The notes: a model not told the origin generated them from the letters alone. A DNA stretch of 64,000 bases from Nesterenkonia muleiensis (GCF_003600155.1 NZ_QWLD01000003.1:310001-374000); one strand, 5' to 3'. Shown: positions 7,628 to 17,892, counted from the first letter of the stretch. Made by a program: numbers and translations.

Positions 7628-8791
7628 TCAGTCCAACCCCAGCGAACGGGCAATGAGCATCAGCTGGACCTCGGTGGTGCCCTCACCGACCTCGAGGATC
7701 TTCGAATCCCGGTAGTGGCGGGCCACAGTGTACTCATTGATGAACCCGTAGCCGCCGAAGACCTGGGTAGCATCGCGCGCATTGTCCATGGCGGCCTCGC
7801 CGGCCACCAGCTTGGCGATGGAGGCCTCAGTCTTGAAGGGTTTGCCGGCGGCCATCAGCAGCGCAGCCTGGTAATAGGCCTGCCTGGCGGTGTGGGCGCG
7901 GGCCTGCATCCGGGCGATCTTAAAGGAAATCCCCTGGTAGGAGCTGATCTCTGAGCCGAAGGCCCGGCGCTCCTTGGCATACTGCACCGCCTGGTCCACA
8001 CAGCCCTGCGCGGCACCGGTGGCCAAAGCCGCAATGGCGATACGTCCTTCGTCGAGGATCCCTAAGAAGTTCGCGTAGCCGCGGCCGCGCTGACCCAACA
8101 GGTTCTCCTCCGGGACCCGGCAGTCGGTGAAGGACAGCGGGTGGGTGTCCGAGGAGTTCCAGCCGACCTTGTCGTATCCGGAGCCGACAGAGAACCCTGG
8201 GGTGCCGCTAGGCACGATGATGGTGGAGATCTCTTTCTTGATGCTGCCCCCGGGCTGCTGGAGCGTATCGGTGACCGCGGTGACGGTCACCAGCGAGGTG
8301 ATGTCAGTACCGGAATTGGTGATGAACTCCTTGGTGCCGTCAATCACCCATTGGCCGCCCTCCACGGAGGCCGTGGTCTTGGTTCCAGAGGCATCGGAGC
8401 CGGCATCGGCCTCGGTGAGGCCGAATCCGGCCAGCTTCTTGCCAGCCAGCAGATCAGGCAGCCAGGTCTGCTTCTGGGCCTCGTTGCCGTAGCGGTAGAG
8501 CGGCATGGCACCGAGCCCGACGCCGGCCTCTAGAGTGATCGCCACCGACTGGTCGATCTTGGCGATCTCCTCCAGTGCCAGGCAGAACGCCAGATAGTCC
8601 CCTCCCTCTCCCCCGTACTCCTCGTCGAAGGGCAGGCCGAACAATCCCATGCTGCCCATCTGGGAGATGACCTCGTAGGGAAAGCTGTGCTCGGCGTCGT
8701 GCTTGGCCGAGACCGGCGCGATGACCTGTTCGGCGAAGTCGCGCACGGATTCGGCGAGTGCCTGGTGGTCTTCGGATAGCAACTGGGTCAT
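7628..8791 (-). CDS. Acyl-CoA dehydrogenase (short/branched-chain type)
   Basis: Protein of 387 residues with standard acyl-CoA dehydrogenase features: GFGLTEADAGSDASG (FAD/substrate region), LDEGRIAIAALATGAAQ, and a C-terminal GEGTTEVQ loop that supplies the likely catalytic base Glu370. Isovaleryl-CoA dehydrogenases usually carry their base in the earlier helix instead, so true isovaleryl specificity is not guaranteed. Context (biotin-dependent carboxylase, MaoC, CitE) argues for a branched-chain acyl-CoA such as isovaleryl-CoA, as proposed for FadE19. The start follows the biotin carboxylase stop by 1 bp, so translation is coupled. Confidence 0.92.
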   Translation of the reverse strand: MTQLLSEDHQALAESVRDFAEQVIAPVSAKHDAEHSFPYEVISQMGSMGLFGLPFDEEYGGEGGDYLAFCLALEEIAKIDQSVAITLEAGVGLGAMPLYRYGNEAQKQTWLPDLLAGKKLAGFGLTEADAGSDASGTKTTASVEGGQWVIDGTKEFITNSGTDITSLVTVTAVTDTLQQPGGSIKKEISTIIVPSGTPGFSVGSGYDKVGWNSSDTHPLSFTDCRVPEENLLGQRGRGYANFLGILDEGRIAIAALATGAAQGCVDQAVQYAKERRAFGSEISSYQGISFKIARMQARAHTARQAYYQAALLMAAGKPFKTEASIAKLVAGEAAMDNARDATQVFGGYGFINEYTVARHYRDSKILEVGEGTTEVQLMLIARSLGLD

Positions 8792-8792
8792 C

Positions 8793-10904
8793 TCAGGTCT
8801 CCTTACTCTCGGGGTCTGCCAGGGCGGCCTCGGGATCTGCTTCCACTGCTGCCACCACCTGTCCCAGGCGGACGGTGTCCCCCTGGCTGACATGGATTCG
8901 GGCTCGGCCCTCCAGCGGGGCGGTGAGCTGGTGCTCCATCTTCATCGCTTCGATGGTGACCAGGACGTCTCCGGCGCTCACCTGGTCGCCGGTGACGACG
9001 CCGAGCGCCACCACGGTGCCCGGCATAGGTGCCCTGACCTCGGGGACGGCTTCGGTGAGCTCAGCGTCGATCTCCGCCAGCTGGCGCAGGGTCTGGGCCT
9101 GGTGGTCCAGGACCGTCAGTGCGCCGGTGAAGTCCTCGGCGTGGATCCACACCGTGGTGCCCTCTGGCCGGCGTTCACCACATCTCAGGCGCACCGGCAG
9201 GGTCCGGCCCCCACTGCGCAAGAGGTACCGTCCGCTGCCCGCAGTGGGCTCCAGGGTGATTCTGCCCTGGAATGTCACCTGGAAGGGTGCGGCGGCGTCG
9301 TCGTGCTGCGCGAGGACCTGGTACTGGGCAGGCTCTGCTGCGCCGGACCGCCAGCCATCCAGCCGCCAGGCGCTCGGAGTGTCTGCGAGATCAGCACTCG
9401 GCATGGCAAACCGCGCGGCAGCCTCAGCGTGGTGCTGCTGCGGCACCGGGAAGGACATGGCCGGCAGCTTCCGCTCGATCATCGTGGTGTCCATACGCCC
9501 GCTACGGACATCCGGGTCCTGGACCAGCTGCTGGAGGTATCCGGTGTTGGTGGTCACCCCCAGCACCACCATCTGTCCCAGTGCCCGGTCAAGCCGGGCC
9601 AGTGCCTGCTCACGGCAGCCGCCGGTGGCAATGATCTTGGCCAGCATAGGGTCATACTCGGTGCCGATCCGCTGGCCCTCCAGGAGTCCCGAGTCGACTC
9701 GTACGCCCACGCCCTGGGGCTCCTCCAGGGTCAGAATCTCTCCGGTGCTGGGCATAAAGCCCGCCTGCGCGTCCTCTGCGTAGACCCGGGCCTCGACCGA
9801 ATGTCCGGTGAGCCGGACCTCGCCCTGCTCCAGTCCCAGCGGCTGTCCTGCCGCGATGCGGATCTGCTGCTCCACCAGGTCGATCCCGGTGACCTCTTCG
9901 GTGACCGGATGCTCGACCTGCAGCCGGGTGTTCATCTCCATGAAGTAGAACGTCGACGGGTCCTTGTCCGAGACCAGGAACTCCACCGTTCCGGCTCCGC
10001 GGTAGCCGACGCTGCGGGCCACACTGCAGGCGGCTTCACCGATGCGCTGCCGGGTCTGCTCATCCAGAAGCGTTGATGGCGCCTCCTCAATCACCTTCTG
10101 GTGGCGCCGCTGCAGCGAGCATTCACGCTCACCCAGGTGGATGACCCCGCCGTGGGCATCGGCGAGGACTTGAACCTCGATATGCCGGGGTGAGCTGATG
10201 AGCTGCTCAATGAACAGCGTGTCGTCGCCGAAGGCGGCCTGAGCCACCCGCCGAGCCGTCGTCAGCGTCTCGGCCAGATCCTGGTGGCGTTGGACAACAT
10301 GCATTCCCTTGCCGCCACCGCCGGCTGAGGGTTTGATCAGCACTGGAAAAGTCATCTCCGCGGCTGCGGACACCAGCTGGTCATCGCTGAGTCCCGGTTC
10401 GCTGATTCCCTGCACCAACGGCACGCCTGCCCGGGCCACGTGGTTCTTGGAACGGATCTTGTCGCCCATGACCTCCAGGGCATGTGCGCCCGGTCCGATG
10501 AAGGTGATGCCTGCCTCAGCACAAGCCTGAGCGAACGCGACGTTCTCCGAGAGGAACCCGTAGCCGGGGTGAATGGCCTCAGCACCGGTTGCCTTGGCGG
10601 CCCCGATGACTGCCTCAATATTCAAGTACGACGCCGTGGCCGCGGCCGGCCCCAGGCACACAGCCCTGTCTGCCAACGCGACGTGCTTGGCTGCGGCGTC
10701 CGCTTCTGAATACACCGCCACCGAGCTGATCGCCAAGCTGTGCAGGGTACGGATCACCCGGCAGGCGATCTCCCCGCGGTTGGCCACCAACACCGTGGTG
10801 AAGAGCGCGTCAGTGCTGGTCCCAGCGGAGGGCGCATGTTCCGCCGCCTCTCGGCCTTCTGCGGTGGCGCCTGCTTTCAGGTCTGAGAGTGCCATATCGA
10901 TCAT
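8793..10904 (-). CDS. Acyl-CoA carboxylase alpha subunit (biotin carboxylase + BCCP)
   Basis: Protein of 703 residues. The biotin carboxylase domain (about 37-480) has IKPSAGGGGKGM for ATP binding and EMNTRLQVEHPVTE in the active site. A middle domain follows, then a biotinyl domain with EAMKMEH, the lysine near residue 655 being biotinylated. Together with the next subunit upstream it would carboxylate 3-methylcrotonyl-CoA or a related acyl-CoA (AccA1 type). The ATG at 10904 shares its A with the TGA of the carboxyltransferase gene, indicating coupled translation. It needs biotin, which links it to the biotin transporter encoded near 36-38 kb. MccA-like, but substrate not proven. Confidence 0.93.
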   Translation of the reverse strand: MIDMALSDLKAGATAEGREAAEHAPSAGTSTDALFTTVLVANRGEIACRVIRTLHSLAISSVAVYSEADAAAKHVALADRAVCLGPAAATASYLNIEAVIGAAKATGAEAIHPGYGFLSENVAFAQACAEAGITFIGPGAHALEVMGDKIRSKNHVARAGVPLVQGISEPGLSDDQLVSAAAEMTFPVLIKPSAGGGGKGMHVVQRHQDLAETLTTARRVAQAAFGDDTLFIEQLISSPRHIEVQVLADAHGGVIHLGERECSLQRRHQKVIEEAPSTLLDEQTRQRIGEAACSVARSVGYRGAGTVEFLVSDKDPSTFYFMEMNTRLQVEHPVTEEVTGIDLVEQQIRIAAGQPLGLEQGEVRLTGHSVEARVYAEDAQAGFMPSTGEILTLEEPQGVGVRVDSGLLEGQRIGTEYDPMLAKIIATGGCREQALARLDRALGQMVVLGVTTNTGYLQQLVQDPDVRSGRMDTTMIERKLPAMSFPVPQQHHAEAAARFAMPSADLADTPSAWRLDGWRSGAAEPAQYQVLAQHDDAAAPFQVTFQGRITLEPTAGSGRYLLRSGGRTLPVRLRCGERRPEGTTVWIHAEDFTGALTVLDHQAQTLRQLAEIDAELTEAVPEVRAPMPGTVVALGVVTGDQVSAGDVLVTIEAMKMEHQLTAPLEGRARIHVSQGDTVRLGQVVAAVEADPEAALADPESKET

Positions 10905-12511
10905 CACATCCTGAACAGGCCGAAACTGGTCTGAGGCAGCGGCGCTCGCGCACAGGTCTCCAGTGCCATGCCCAGCACCCGGCGGGTGTCAGCGGGGTCG
11001 ATGATGCCATCGTCCCAGAGCCTGGCAGTGGAGTAGTAGGGCTGGCCCTGCGACTCGTACTTCTCCTTGATGGGAGCCTTGAAGGCGTCCTCCTCATCCT
11101 GCGGCCAGTGTTCTCCGACCGCCTCCATCTGGTCCCGCTTGACGGTGGCCAGGACAGAGGCAGCCTGGGTCCCGCCCATCACCGAGATCCGGGCGTTGGG
11201 CCACATGAACAGGAACCGCGGGGAGTAGGCTCGTCCGCACATGGAGTAGTTTCCGGCACCGAAGGACCCTCCGATGATCACCGTGATCTTCGGCACCCGG
11301 GTGGTGGCCACAGCGGTCACCATCTTGGCCCCGTGCTTGGCGATCCCGCCGGCCTCGTAGTCCCGGCCGACCATGAACCCTGAGATGTTCTGCAGGAAGA
11401 CCAGGGGGATGCCGCGCTGGTCGCAGAGCTCGATGAAGTGCGCTCCTTTCAGCGATGACTCCGAGAACAGAATGCCGTTATTGGCCACGATTCCCACCGG
11501 ATGCCCGTCAATGCGAGCGAACCCGGTGACCAGCGTGGTGCCGTAGTCGCGCTTGAACTCGTGGAATAGGCTACCGTCGACGATCCGGGCGATCACCTCA
11601 CGGACCTCGAAGGGCTGGTTCACATCCTGCGGGATCAGCCCGTAGAGCTCTTCGGCCCGATGCTCCGGTGGGGCGACGGGCTCAATTCCCCAGGCTCGCG
11701 GCACCGGTGGCGGGAGAGTGGCGACGATGTCGCGGAGGATCTGCAGTGCGTGGTCATCGTTCTCAGCAATATGGTCAGCAACCCCGGATTCCGCGGTATG
11801 GACTGTGGCACCACCCAGATCCTCGGCAGTGACCACCTCACCGGTGGCAGCTTTCACCAACGGCGGCCCGCCCAGAAAGATGGTGCCCTGGTTGCGTACG
11901 ATGACCGACTCATCACTCATCGCCGGGACATAGGCACCGCCGGCGGTGCAGGCGCCAAGGACTGCGGCGATCTGCGGGATCTTCTTGGCCGAAAGGTTCG
12001 ACTGGTTGTAGAAGATCCGGCCGAAGTGGTCTTTGTCGGGGAAGACCTCATCCTGCATCGGCAGGAACGCGCCCCCGGAGTCCACCAGGTAGAGGCAGGG
12101 CAGGTGGTTCTCCTCGGCGATCTCCTGAGCCCGCAGGTGCTTCTTGGCAGTCATCGGGAAGTACGTACCGCCCTTGACCGTGGAGTCGTTGCAGACGACC
12201 ATCACCTGCCGGCCGTGCACCACGCCGATCCCGGTAATGATCCCCGCGCCCGGGGCGTCGTCGTCATACAGACCGTGTGCTGCCAATGCTCCGATCTCCA
12301 GGAACGGACTGCCCTCATCCAGGAGCCGCTTGACCCGCTGGCGGGGCAGCAGCCTGCCCCGGTCGAGATGACGCTGCCGAGATTTCTCAGACCCGCCCAG
12401 AGAGACTTTGTGCAGGTGCTCACGCAACTCTGCGGCCAGTTGCCGGTTCAGCTGCTCATTGCTGCGAAACTGCGCTGATTCAGGGGCCGCTTGGCTCAGG
12501 AGTGATTCCAC
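10904..12511 (-). CDS. Acyl-CoA carboxylase beta subunit (carboxyltransferase)
   Basis: Protein of 535 residues of the carboxyltransferase family, resembling 3-methylcrotonyl-CoA carboxylase beta (MccB/AccD1). Visible motifs include [35 protein letters not shown] and [16 protein letters not shown], the oxyanion-hole regions of the two crotonase-like halves. The GTG start at 12511 has AGGAGGA 4 bp upstream. It is the first gene of the five-gene catabolic operon and diverges from a TetR regulator across 88 bp that hold a putative operator. Propionyl-CoA carboxylase is the alternative but the gene order favours leucine catabolism. Confidence 0.93.
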   Translation of the reverse strand: MESLLSQAAPESAQFRSNEQLNRQLAAELREHLHKVSLGGSEKSRQRHLDRGRLLPRQRVKRLLDEGSPFLEIGALAAHGLYDDDAPGAGIITGIGVVHGRQVMVVCNDSTVKGGTYFPMTAKKHLRAQEIAEENHLPCLYLVDSGGAFLPMQDEVFPDKDHFGRIFYNQSNLSAKKIPQIAAVLGACTAGGAYVPAMSDESVIVRNQGTIFLGGPPLVKAATGEVVTAEDLGGATVHTAESGVADHIAENDDHALQILRDIVATLPPPVPRAWGIEPVAPPEHRAEELYGLIPQDVNQPFEVREVIARIVDGSLFHEFKRDYGTTLVTGFARIDGHPVGIVANNGILFSESSLKGAHFIELCDQRGIPLVFLQNISGFMVGRDYEAGGIAKHGAKMVTAVATTRVPKITVIIGGSFGAGNYSMCGRAYSPRFLFMWPNARISVMGGTQAASVLATVKRDQMEAVGEHWPQDEEDAFKAPIKEKYESQGQPYYSTARLWDDGIIDPADTRRVLGMALETCARAPLPQTSFGLFRM

Positions 12512-12550
12512 AACATCCTCCTTACTGGTCTGAGCACGCCTAAACGAATT

Positions 12551-12571
12551 TGAGTTAATGTAGACTAACTG
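12551..12571. promoter_or_regulatory. Putative TetR operator, copy 1 (TGAGTT-N9-TAACTG)
   Basis: The divergent promoter region between the carboxyltransferase gene and tetR contains AGTTA and TAACT arms around 8 bp. The same TGAGTT-N9-TAACTG pattern recurs at 13267-13287 before the acyl-CoA synthetase gene. The shared motif at exactly these two control regions suggests a binding site for the TetR protein encoded between them. Confidence 0.6.
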
Positions 12572-12599
12572 AAACTAAAGATAGTGGTGGTGATCACTT

Positions 12600-13244
12600 T
12601 TGTCCAGCTCAACAGTCGACTACACCGGCCAACGGCCCAGAACCCGGCGACAGGCCGAGAAGGAACAGCGCTACCGAAATCTCCTGGAAGCAGCGGGCCG
12701 GCTCTTCGGCACACATGGCTACGCCTCCGTGACTCTTGACGATATCGGGAGCAGCGTGGGGGTTTCCGGGCAGGCCATCTACCGGCACTTCAAGGGAAAG
12801 CAAGACCTTTTGGGCCACCTGCTGGTGGAGGTCAGCGCCGGGCTGCTCGAGGGCGCACAACAGATTCAGGCTGAGGAAGCTGACATCGAGCAGCGGATCG
12901 ATAGGCTCGTGGCGTTCCACGTGGATTTCGCACTCAGCAGCCCGGAGATCATCCGCGTCCAGGAGCAGGAGATGCTCCAGCTGCTCGAAGCCGACCAGCG
13001 CAGAGTGCGGCGAATGCAGCGGGAGTACATCCGCATCTGGACTCAGGTTCTTGGCACCATTCACCCGCAGGCAAGCCGAATCCAGCTGCGCACCCGGATT
13101 CACGGGATTTTCGGCTTGATCAACTCCACAGCACATTCGTTGAAGCATTCCTACGGAGATCCCCCCTCCCCCGAGGAAGCCGCTGAGATCTCTTTCACGC
13201 TGACAAGCATGGCCCGGGCCACCATTGAGTGCACTGCCTTGTGA
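12600..13244 (+). CDS. TetR family regulator of the acyl-CoA catabolic cluster
   Basis: Protein of 214 residues. The N-terminal helix-turn-helix spans about residues 40-72 (TLDDIGSSVGVSGQAIYRHF), followed by a helical ligand-binding domain. The TTG start at 12600 is used because a stop lies 3 codons upstream and no ATG or GTG gives the full HTH. It is divergent from the carboxylase operon and precedes the acyl-CoA synthetase gene; M. tuberculosis Rv2506, also TetR, has the same position. Likely represses both units and responds to an acyl-CoA, by analogy. A repeated operator-like motif flanks the gene. Confidence 0.9.
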   Translation: MSSSTVDYTGQRPRTRRQAEKEQRYRNLLEAAGRLFGTHGYASVTLDDIGSSVGVSGQAIYRHFKGKQDLLGHLLVEVSAGLLEGAQQIQAEEADIEQRIDRLVAFHVDFALSSPEIIRVQEQEMLQLLEADQRRVRRMQREYIRIWTQVLGTIHPQASRIQLRTRIHGIFGLINSTAHSLKHSYGDPPSPEEAAEISFTLTSMARATIECTAL

Positions 13245-13266
13245 GCCTCATCACGCCGTGCTAGCT

Positions 13267-13287
13267 TGAGTTTAGGGTCATTAACTG
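13267..13287. promoter_or_regulatory. Putative TetR operator, copy 2 (TGAGTT-N9-TAACTG)
   Basis: This second copy of the motif at 12551 shares both six-base half-sites with identical spacing. It lies 53 bp upstream of the acyl-CoA synthetase start, between the tetR stop and that gene, and suggests common control of the two transcription units. Confidence 0.6.
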
Positions 13288-13339
13288 GAATCTGGCGCAG
13301 TGACCCGCCCACGTGGTTCCTAGCCGTTGAGGAGATCAT

Positions 13340-15025
13340 ATGAACGCTGAGGACATATCCCCTCCGGACAATGACCGGCTCACCGGCGCGCACAGCACCG
13401 GTCCCACTGACACCCCCCTGCTGGAAACAACAATCGGTGCAGCTCTGCAACGCACCGCGGAGAGGTTCCCCGACCATGAGGCACTGGTGGATGTCCATGC
13501 GGGCAGGCGCTGGACCTATGCGCAGTTCCACCATGATGTCCGGCGCCTGGCGACCGGTCTGCACCGGGCAGGAGTGGTCAAGGGCCAACGGGTGGGGATC
13601 TGGGGGCCGAATAGCTGGGAATGGACGCTGACCCAGTTCGCCACCGCCGAGCTGGGCGTCATATTGGTCACCATCAATCCTGCCTACCGCCAGCGCGAGC
13701 TCAATTACGTGCTGGAGCAGGCCGGAATCACAACGGTGGTGGCATCAGGCGCGTTCAAGACGCAGGACTACCCCGCCATGCTCTCAGCGGCCCATGCTGA
13801 ACTCGGCTCACTGGACCTGACGGTCATCATGGGTGATGACATCTGGAACGAGCTCGTCAGGACTGAGGCCGATGACGAGGCGTTGAACCGCATCGGCGCC
13901 GGACTGACCAATGAGGACCCGATCAACATCCAGTACACCTCCGGAACCACCGGGTTCCCAAAGGGTGCCACGCTGAGTCATCGCAACATTCTCAACAACG
14001 GGTTCTTCGTGGGCGAGATCAACCGCTACACCGAGGCCGACCGCATATGCATCCCGGTGCCGTTCTACCACTGCTTCGGCATGGTGATGGGAAACCTGGC
14101 GGCCATCACACATGCCTCAGCCGCAGTGATCCCCGCGCCGGCCTTCGACCCGGAAGCCACCCTGCGCACCGTAGAGAGCGAGCGCTGCACCAGCCTCTAC
14201 GGGGTGCCGACCATGTTTATCGCCGAGATCGGACTGGAGAACTTCGCGGAGTTCGACCTCTCTTCCCTGCGCACGGGGATCATGGCTGGTTCGCCGTGCC
14301 CGGAGGAGATCATGCGCAAGGTGATCAACACCATGAACATGTCCGAGGTCACCATCTGCTACGGCATGACGGAGACCTCGCCGGTCTCGGCACAAACTCA
14401 GCCCGATGACCCTCTCGACCTTCGGGTCGGCACCGTCGGACGGGTGGGGCCGCACGTGGACATGAAGATCATCGACCCGGCCAGCGGCGAGACGCTGCCG
14501 GTCGACACCGATGGTGAGATCTGCACCCGTGGTTACCTGGTGATGAACGGCTACTGGGACAACGAGCAGAAGACTCGTGAGGCCATCGATGCCGACGGCT
14601 GGATGCATACCGGCGATCTTGGATGCATGGACGCCCAGGGGTATATCAGGGTCACCGGACGTATCAAGGACATGGTGCTGCGAGGTGGAGAGAACATCTA
14701 CCCCAGGGAGATAGAGGAGTTTCTCTACACCCACCCGGACATCATCGATGCACAAGTGATCGGGGTCCCCGACGACACGTACGGCGAGGAGCTGATGGCC
14801 TGGGTGCGGGTGGATGACTCTGCCCCACCGCTCACCGCGCGCAGCCTCCAGGAGTTCTGTGCGGGCCAGCTGGCCAGGTACAAGATCCCCCGGTACCTGG
14901 TTGTCGTCGACGAGTTCCCGACCACTGTCACCGGGAAGGTGCGCAAAGTACAGATGCGTCAGCAGGCAGTGGACCTATTGGCCACTCCCGGAACTGTCGA
15001 TGACGCACGGGCTCATCCCGGGTGA
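13340..15025 (+). CDS. AMP-binding acyl-CoA synthetase
   Basis: Protein of 561 residues of the adenylate-forming family. Motifs: [11 protein letters not shown] (P-loop, about residue 199 onward), [39 protein letters not shown] and the C-terminal catalytic lysine in TVTGKVRK. It converts a carboxylic acid to its acyl-CoA thioester via an acyl-adenylate. GAGGAGA precedes the ATG at 13340. FadD35 (Rv2505c) is its positional counterpart, so a branched short- or medium-chain acid is a plausible substrate. Its last 13 bp overlap the convergent fumC gene. Confidence 0.93.
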   Translation: MNAEDISPPDNDRLTGAHSTGPTDTPLLETTIGAALQRTAERFPDHEALVDVHAGRRWTYAQFHHDVRRLATGLHRAGVVKGQRVGIWGPNSWEWTLTQFATAELGVILVTINPAYRQRELNYVLEQAGITTVVASGAFKTQDYPAMLSAAHAELGSLDLTVIMGDDIWNELVRTEADDEALNRIGAGLTNEDPINIQYTSGTTGFPKGATLSHRNILNNGFFVGEINRYTEADRICIPVPFYHCFGMVMGNLAAITHASAAVIPAPAFDPEATLRTVESERCTSLYGVPTMFIAEIGLENFAEFDLSSLRTGIMAGSPCPEEIMRKVINTMNMSEVTICYGMTETSPVSAQTQPDDPLDLRVGTVGRVGPHVDMKIIDPASGETLPVDTDGEICTRGYLVMNGYWDNEQKTREAIDADGWMHTGDLGCMDAQGYIRVTGRIKDMVLRGGENIYPREIEEFLYTHPDIIDAQVIGVPDDTYGEELMAWVRVDDSAPPLTARSLQEFCAGQLARYKIPRYLVVVDEFPTTVTGKVRKVQMRQQAVDLLATPGTVDDARAHPG

Positions 15026-16434
15026 GTCATCGACATGACATCGAGCGCGCTGTCGAGCTGCTCCTCGGTCAGATCGCCGCGCTCCAGGTAGCCCAGCTCC
15101 ACCACCGCCTCGCGCACGGTGACCTTGTTCTTCACCGCGTGCTTGGCGATCTCGGCGGCAGCCTCGTAGCCGATGTGCTTGTTCAGCGGGGTCACCACAG
15201 ACGGTGAGGCGCCAGCCAGGAAGGTGCAGCGCTCGGCATTGGCGGTCAGACCCTTAATCATCTTGTCTGCCATCACCCGGGAGGTGTTGGAGAGCAGACG
15301 CACAGACTCCAGCAGGTTCGCAGCCATCACCGGAATACCCACATTGAGCTCAAAGGCCCCGTTGGTGGAGGACAGTGCCACTGTGGTGTCATTGCCGATG
15401 ACCTGGGCGCAAACCTGGATGGCGGACTCACAGATCACCGGGTTGACCTTGCCGGGCATGATGGAGGATCCCGGCTGCAGATCCGGGATGGCCAGCTCAC
15501 CCAGGCCGGTGTTGGGGCCAGAGCCCATCCAGCGCAGATCATTGTTGATCTTCATCAGCGAATAGGCGATGGTGCGCAGCTGCCCGGAGGCCTCCACCAG
15601 TCCGTCGCGGTTGGCCTGGGCCTCGAAGTGGTCCCGGGCCTCGGTCAGCGGCAGGCCGGAGTCTTCGGCGAGATTGGCGATGGCCTTCTCAGCAAAGCCC
15701 AGCGGGGTATTGATGCCGGTGCCCACTGCGGTGCCGCCCAGCGGAACCTCCGCCACCCGCGGCAGCGAGGAGTCAATACGCTCGATGCCGTAGCGGACCT
15801 GGGCTGCGTAGCCGGAGAACTCCTGGCCGAGGGTCACTGGGGTGGCGTCCATCAGATGGGTGCGGCCGGACTTCACGATCTCGGCGAACTCACCGGCTTT
15901 CTCCTCCAGCGCCTCAGCCAGGTAGGCCAGGGCTGGCTTGAGGTCGTTGATCAGCGCCGAGGTGGCGGCCACGTGAACGCTGGTGGGAAAGACGTCGTTG
16001 GAGGACTGGGAGGCGTTGACGTGGTCGTTGGGGTGGACTTCGGAGTCCGAGCCCTTATCGGCCAGGTACTTATTGGCCAGGCTGGCCAGGACCTCGTTGG
16101 TGTTCATGTTCGAGCTGGTGCCCGAGCCAGTCTGGAAGACATCCACTGGGAAGTGCTCGTCCAACTCCCCTGTGACCACCTGATCGGCGGCGGCCACAAT
16201 CGCCTCCGCCAGGTCGGCATCCAGCACTCCGAGTTCGGCATTGGCCTGCGCGGCGGCCTTCTTCACCCGAGCCAGAGCCTCGATGTGGGCCGGCTCAAGA
16301 GTGCGCCCGGAGATCGGGAAGTTCTCGACTGCGCGCTGGGTCTGCGCACGGTAGAGGGCATGGGCTGGCACCTTCACCTCGCCCATGGTGTCGCGCTCAA
16401 TACGGTACTCGGTCTCAGTGGAGGCAGTGCTCAC
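15013..16434 (-). CDS. fumC: Class II fumarate hydratase
   Basis: Protein of 473 residues with the fumarase/aspartase superfamily signature [11 protein letters not shown], plus [11 protein letters not shown] and [13 protein letters not shown]. It is a homotetrameric, oxygen-stable TCA-cycle enzyme that converts fumarate and L-malate. The GTG start at 16434 has AAGGAG about 8 bp upstream. The 3' end overlaps the acyl-CoA synthetase gene by 13 bp in a convergent arrangement. No neighbours of the TCA cycle are present, which is usual for actinobacterial fumC. Confidence 0.96.
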   Translation of the reverse strand: MSTASTETEYRIERDTMGEVKVPAHALYRAQTQRAVENFPISGRTLEPAHIEALARVKKAAAQANAELGVLDADLAEAIVAAADQVVTGELDEHFPVDVFQTGSGTSSNMNTNEVLASLANKYLADKGSDSEVHPNDHVNASQSSNDVFPTSVHVAATSALINDLKPALAYLAEALEEKAGEFAEIVKSGRTHLMDATPVTLGQEFSGYAAQVRYGIERIDSSLPRVAEVPLGGTAVGTGINTPLGFAEKAIANLAEDSGLPLTEARDHFEAQANRDGLVEASGQLRTIAYSLMKINNDLRWMGSGPNTGLGELAIPDLQPGSSIMPGKVNPVICESAIQVCAQVIGNDTTVALSSTNGAFELNVGIPVMAANLLESVRLLSNTSRVMADKMIKGLTANAERCTFLAGASPSVVTPLNKHIGYEAAAEIAKHAVKNKVTVREAVVELGYLERGDLTEEQLDSALDVMSMTHPG

Positions 16435-16576
16435 GTTCGCTCGCTCCTTGCGTGGTAATCCTCGCGAACCGCGATCCGGCCCGCTGTCTTATCGAATTCA
16501 TCCTAACCTCAGAACCAGGGTTGGATCAGGGCAGTCTCAGGGATGACGTCACCCTAGTCTTCCGTACCATGGGAGT

Positions 16577-17353
16577 ATGAGCACACAGTTCCAATCCCCC
16601 GGCCACTCCGGCGACTCTGCACGCTCCATCGGCGGTGACCTTGTCGCCACGATGAAGCGAACCTTCATCCCGGTGATCCTGCCGCTGGTCGCGATGTGGG
16701 TGATGTTCATCCTCTCCTTGGTGCTGGGCAACTGGTTCAACCGGTCTTTGGCGCTGAACGCCCGGGACCTCAGCGGACTGATCGGGATTCTCTTCATGCC
16801 GTTGCTGCACGGAGGGTTCGCTCATCTGATCGGCAACACCATGTCCTGGCTGGTGCTGGGCGGAATGACCTCAATGCTCACCAAACGGTTCACCACGGTG
16901 ATGGTCTCCCTCTGGCTGCTGTCCGGGGCTGTCCTGTGGCTCATCGGCACTCCGTGGGTCTGCCACGGCGGGAACTGCGTGGTGAACCACGTCGGCGCCT
17001 CCACGGTGATCTACGGTTTCGCCGCCTTCATCGTGACCTACGCGATCCTGGCTCGCAGGTTCCTGGCGATGCTGTTCGGCATTGTCGTAGCCTTCGTCTA
17101 CGGGATCTCCATGCTGATCGGGATGCTGCCGATCACCCCGGGGGTCTCCTGGACCGGACACCTCGCCGGGGCGGTCGCAGGCGTGGCGGTAGCCTTCTTC
17201 TTCACCAAGGAGGCACGAGCCCAGCGGCAGGTGGGCACCTCCTCCGCCGCCGAGCTCGCCGCACCGCCCCAGACCACCGGCCGCTCCCGACGCCGCAACA
17301 AACCCGAGGATTCCGACGACGGCATGGAGATCGACTACAGCAAGTACCTCTGA
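16577..17353 (+). CDS. Rhomboid family intramembrane serine protease
   Basis: Protein of 258 residues with about six membrane segments. The HGGFAHLIGN motif (His83, Asn87) lies in the second segment, NHVGASTVIYG supplies the nucleophile Ser142, and GHLAG the partner His195. The C-terminus is a charged cytoplasmic tail ending in an acidic stretch. Rhomboids cleave single-pass membrane proteins within the bilayer; the substrate here is unknown. The 3' end overlaps the relic toxin reading frame on the other strand. Confidence 0.9.
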   Translation: MSTQFQSPGHSGDSARSIGGDLVATMKRTFIPVILPLVAMWVMFILSLVLGNWFNRSLALNARDLSGLIGILFMPLLHGGFAHLIGNTMSWLVLGGMTSMLTKRFTTVMVSLWLLSGAVLWLIGTPWVCHGGNCVVNHVGASTVIYGFAAFIVTYAILARRFLAMLFGIVVAFVYGISMLIGMLPITPGVSWTGHLAGAVAGVAVAFFFTKEARAQRQVGTSSAAELAAPPQTTGRSRRRNKPEDSDDGMEIDYSKYL

Positions 17354-17580
17354 TCCGGAGGCCAGCTGATGGCGTGGATCTGGGCTCTGTGACCTGGGAC
17401 TTTGGCAAGCGTGACATCAGTCGTGATGAGTGGAGCCTCAAGGTTCTCTGACATGGCCACGCACAACGCGTCGTAGGCGGAGAGGTTGCCTCTCAACTCC
17501 CATGCCCTGGGCAGCAGCGGGTAGTGCGGCACCGGCTCCATTGGGAGCGCAGCGAGAACGAACCTGACTTCGTCCGCTGG
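17335..17580 (-). pseudogene. VapC-type PIN toxin remnant (C-terminal half)
   Basis: About 80 codons match the C-terminal half of VapC toxins, including PLLPRAWELRGNLSAYDAL and APLITTDVTLAKVPGHRAQI, where PIN domains carry their distal acidic residues. The N-terminal half, with the first catalytic aspartate (usually VVDASA), is absent, and no start with a ribosome site precedes it. It is joined directly to the truncated antitoxin gene, in another frame, as after an internal deletion of roughly 300 bp. It is almost certainly inactive. Confidence 0.75.
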
Positions 17581-17708
17581 CCGGGTCTGCGCAAAGCCCG
17601 AGCAAGTTCCTCAGCAACGTAGTCAGAGAGTCTTTCCCGCCGGGCGGCACACGCCTTCAATCCCCGGTGAATCTCTTCAGACACATTGCGAAGCTGAATC
17701 ATGGACAT
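17493..17708 (-). pseudogene. VapB/FitA-type antitoxin gene, C-terminally truncated
   Basis: The first about 45 codons encode a ribbon-helix-helix antitoxin N-terminus: MSMIQLRNVSEEIHRGLKAC then RLSDYVAEELARALRRP, as in FitA/VapB proteins. After that the frame runs into sequence that in another frame encodes the middle of a VapC toxin, so the toxin-neutralising tail is lost and the last 25 residues are junk. The DNA-binding domain might still be made. Probably a decaying toxin-antitoxin locus. Confidence 0.7.
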
Positions 17709-17892
17709 GCGCTCAGGATGCTTTCATCGAAATCACATGTTAAGTCCTCGCTGTGCACTCCACACCTGATCTTCAGCGCACCTGGCAGTCACCTACAACC
17801 ACAGTCCATGGAGTAATCTGTCGCCGTCGCGGGGCGGATTAGCCCAAGCGCACGGAGGCTCACCACACGTGGGCGATGTGAAGATCTGCGGA

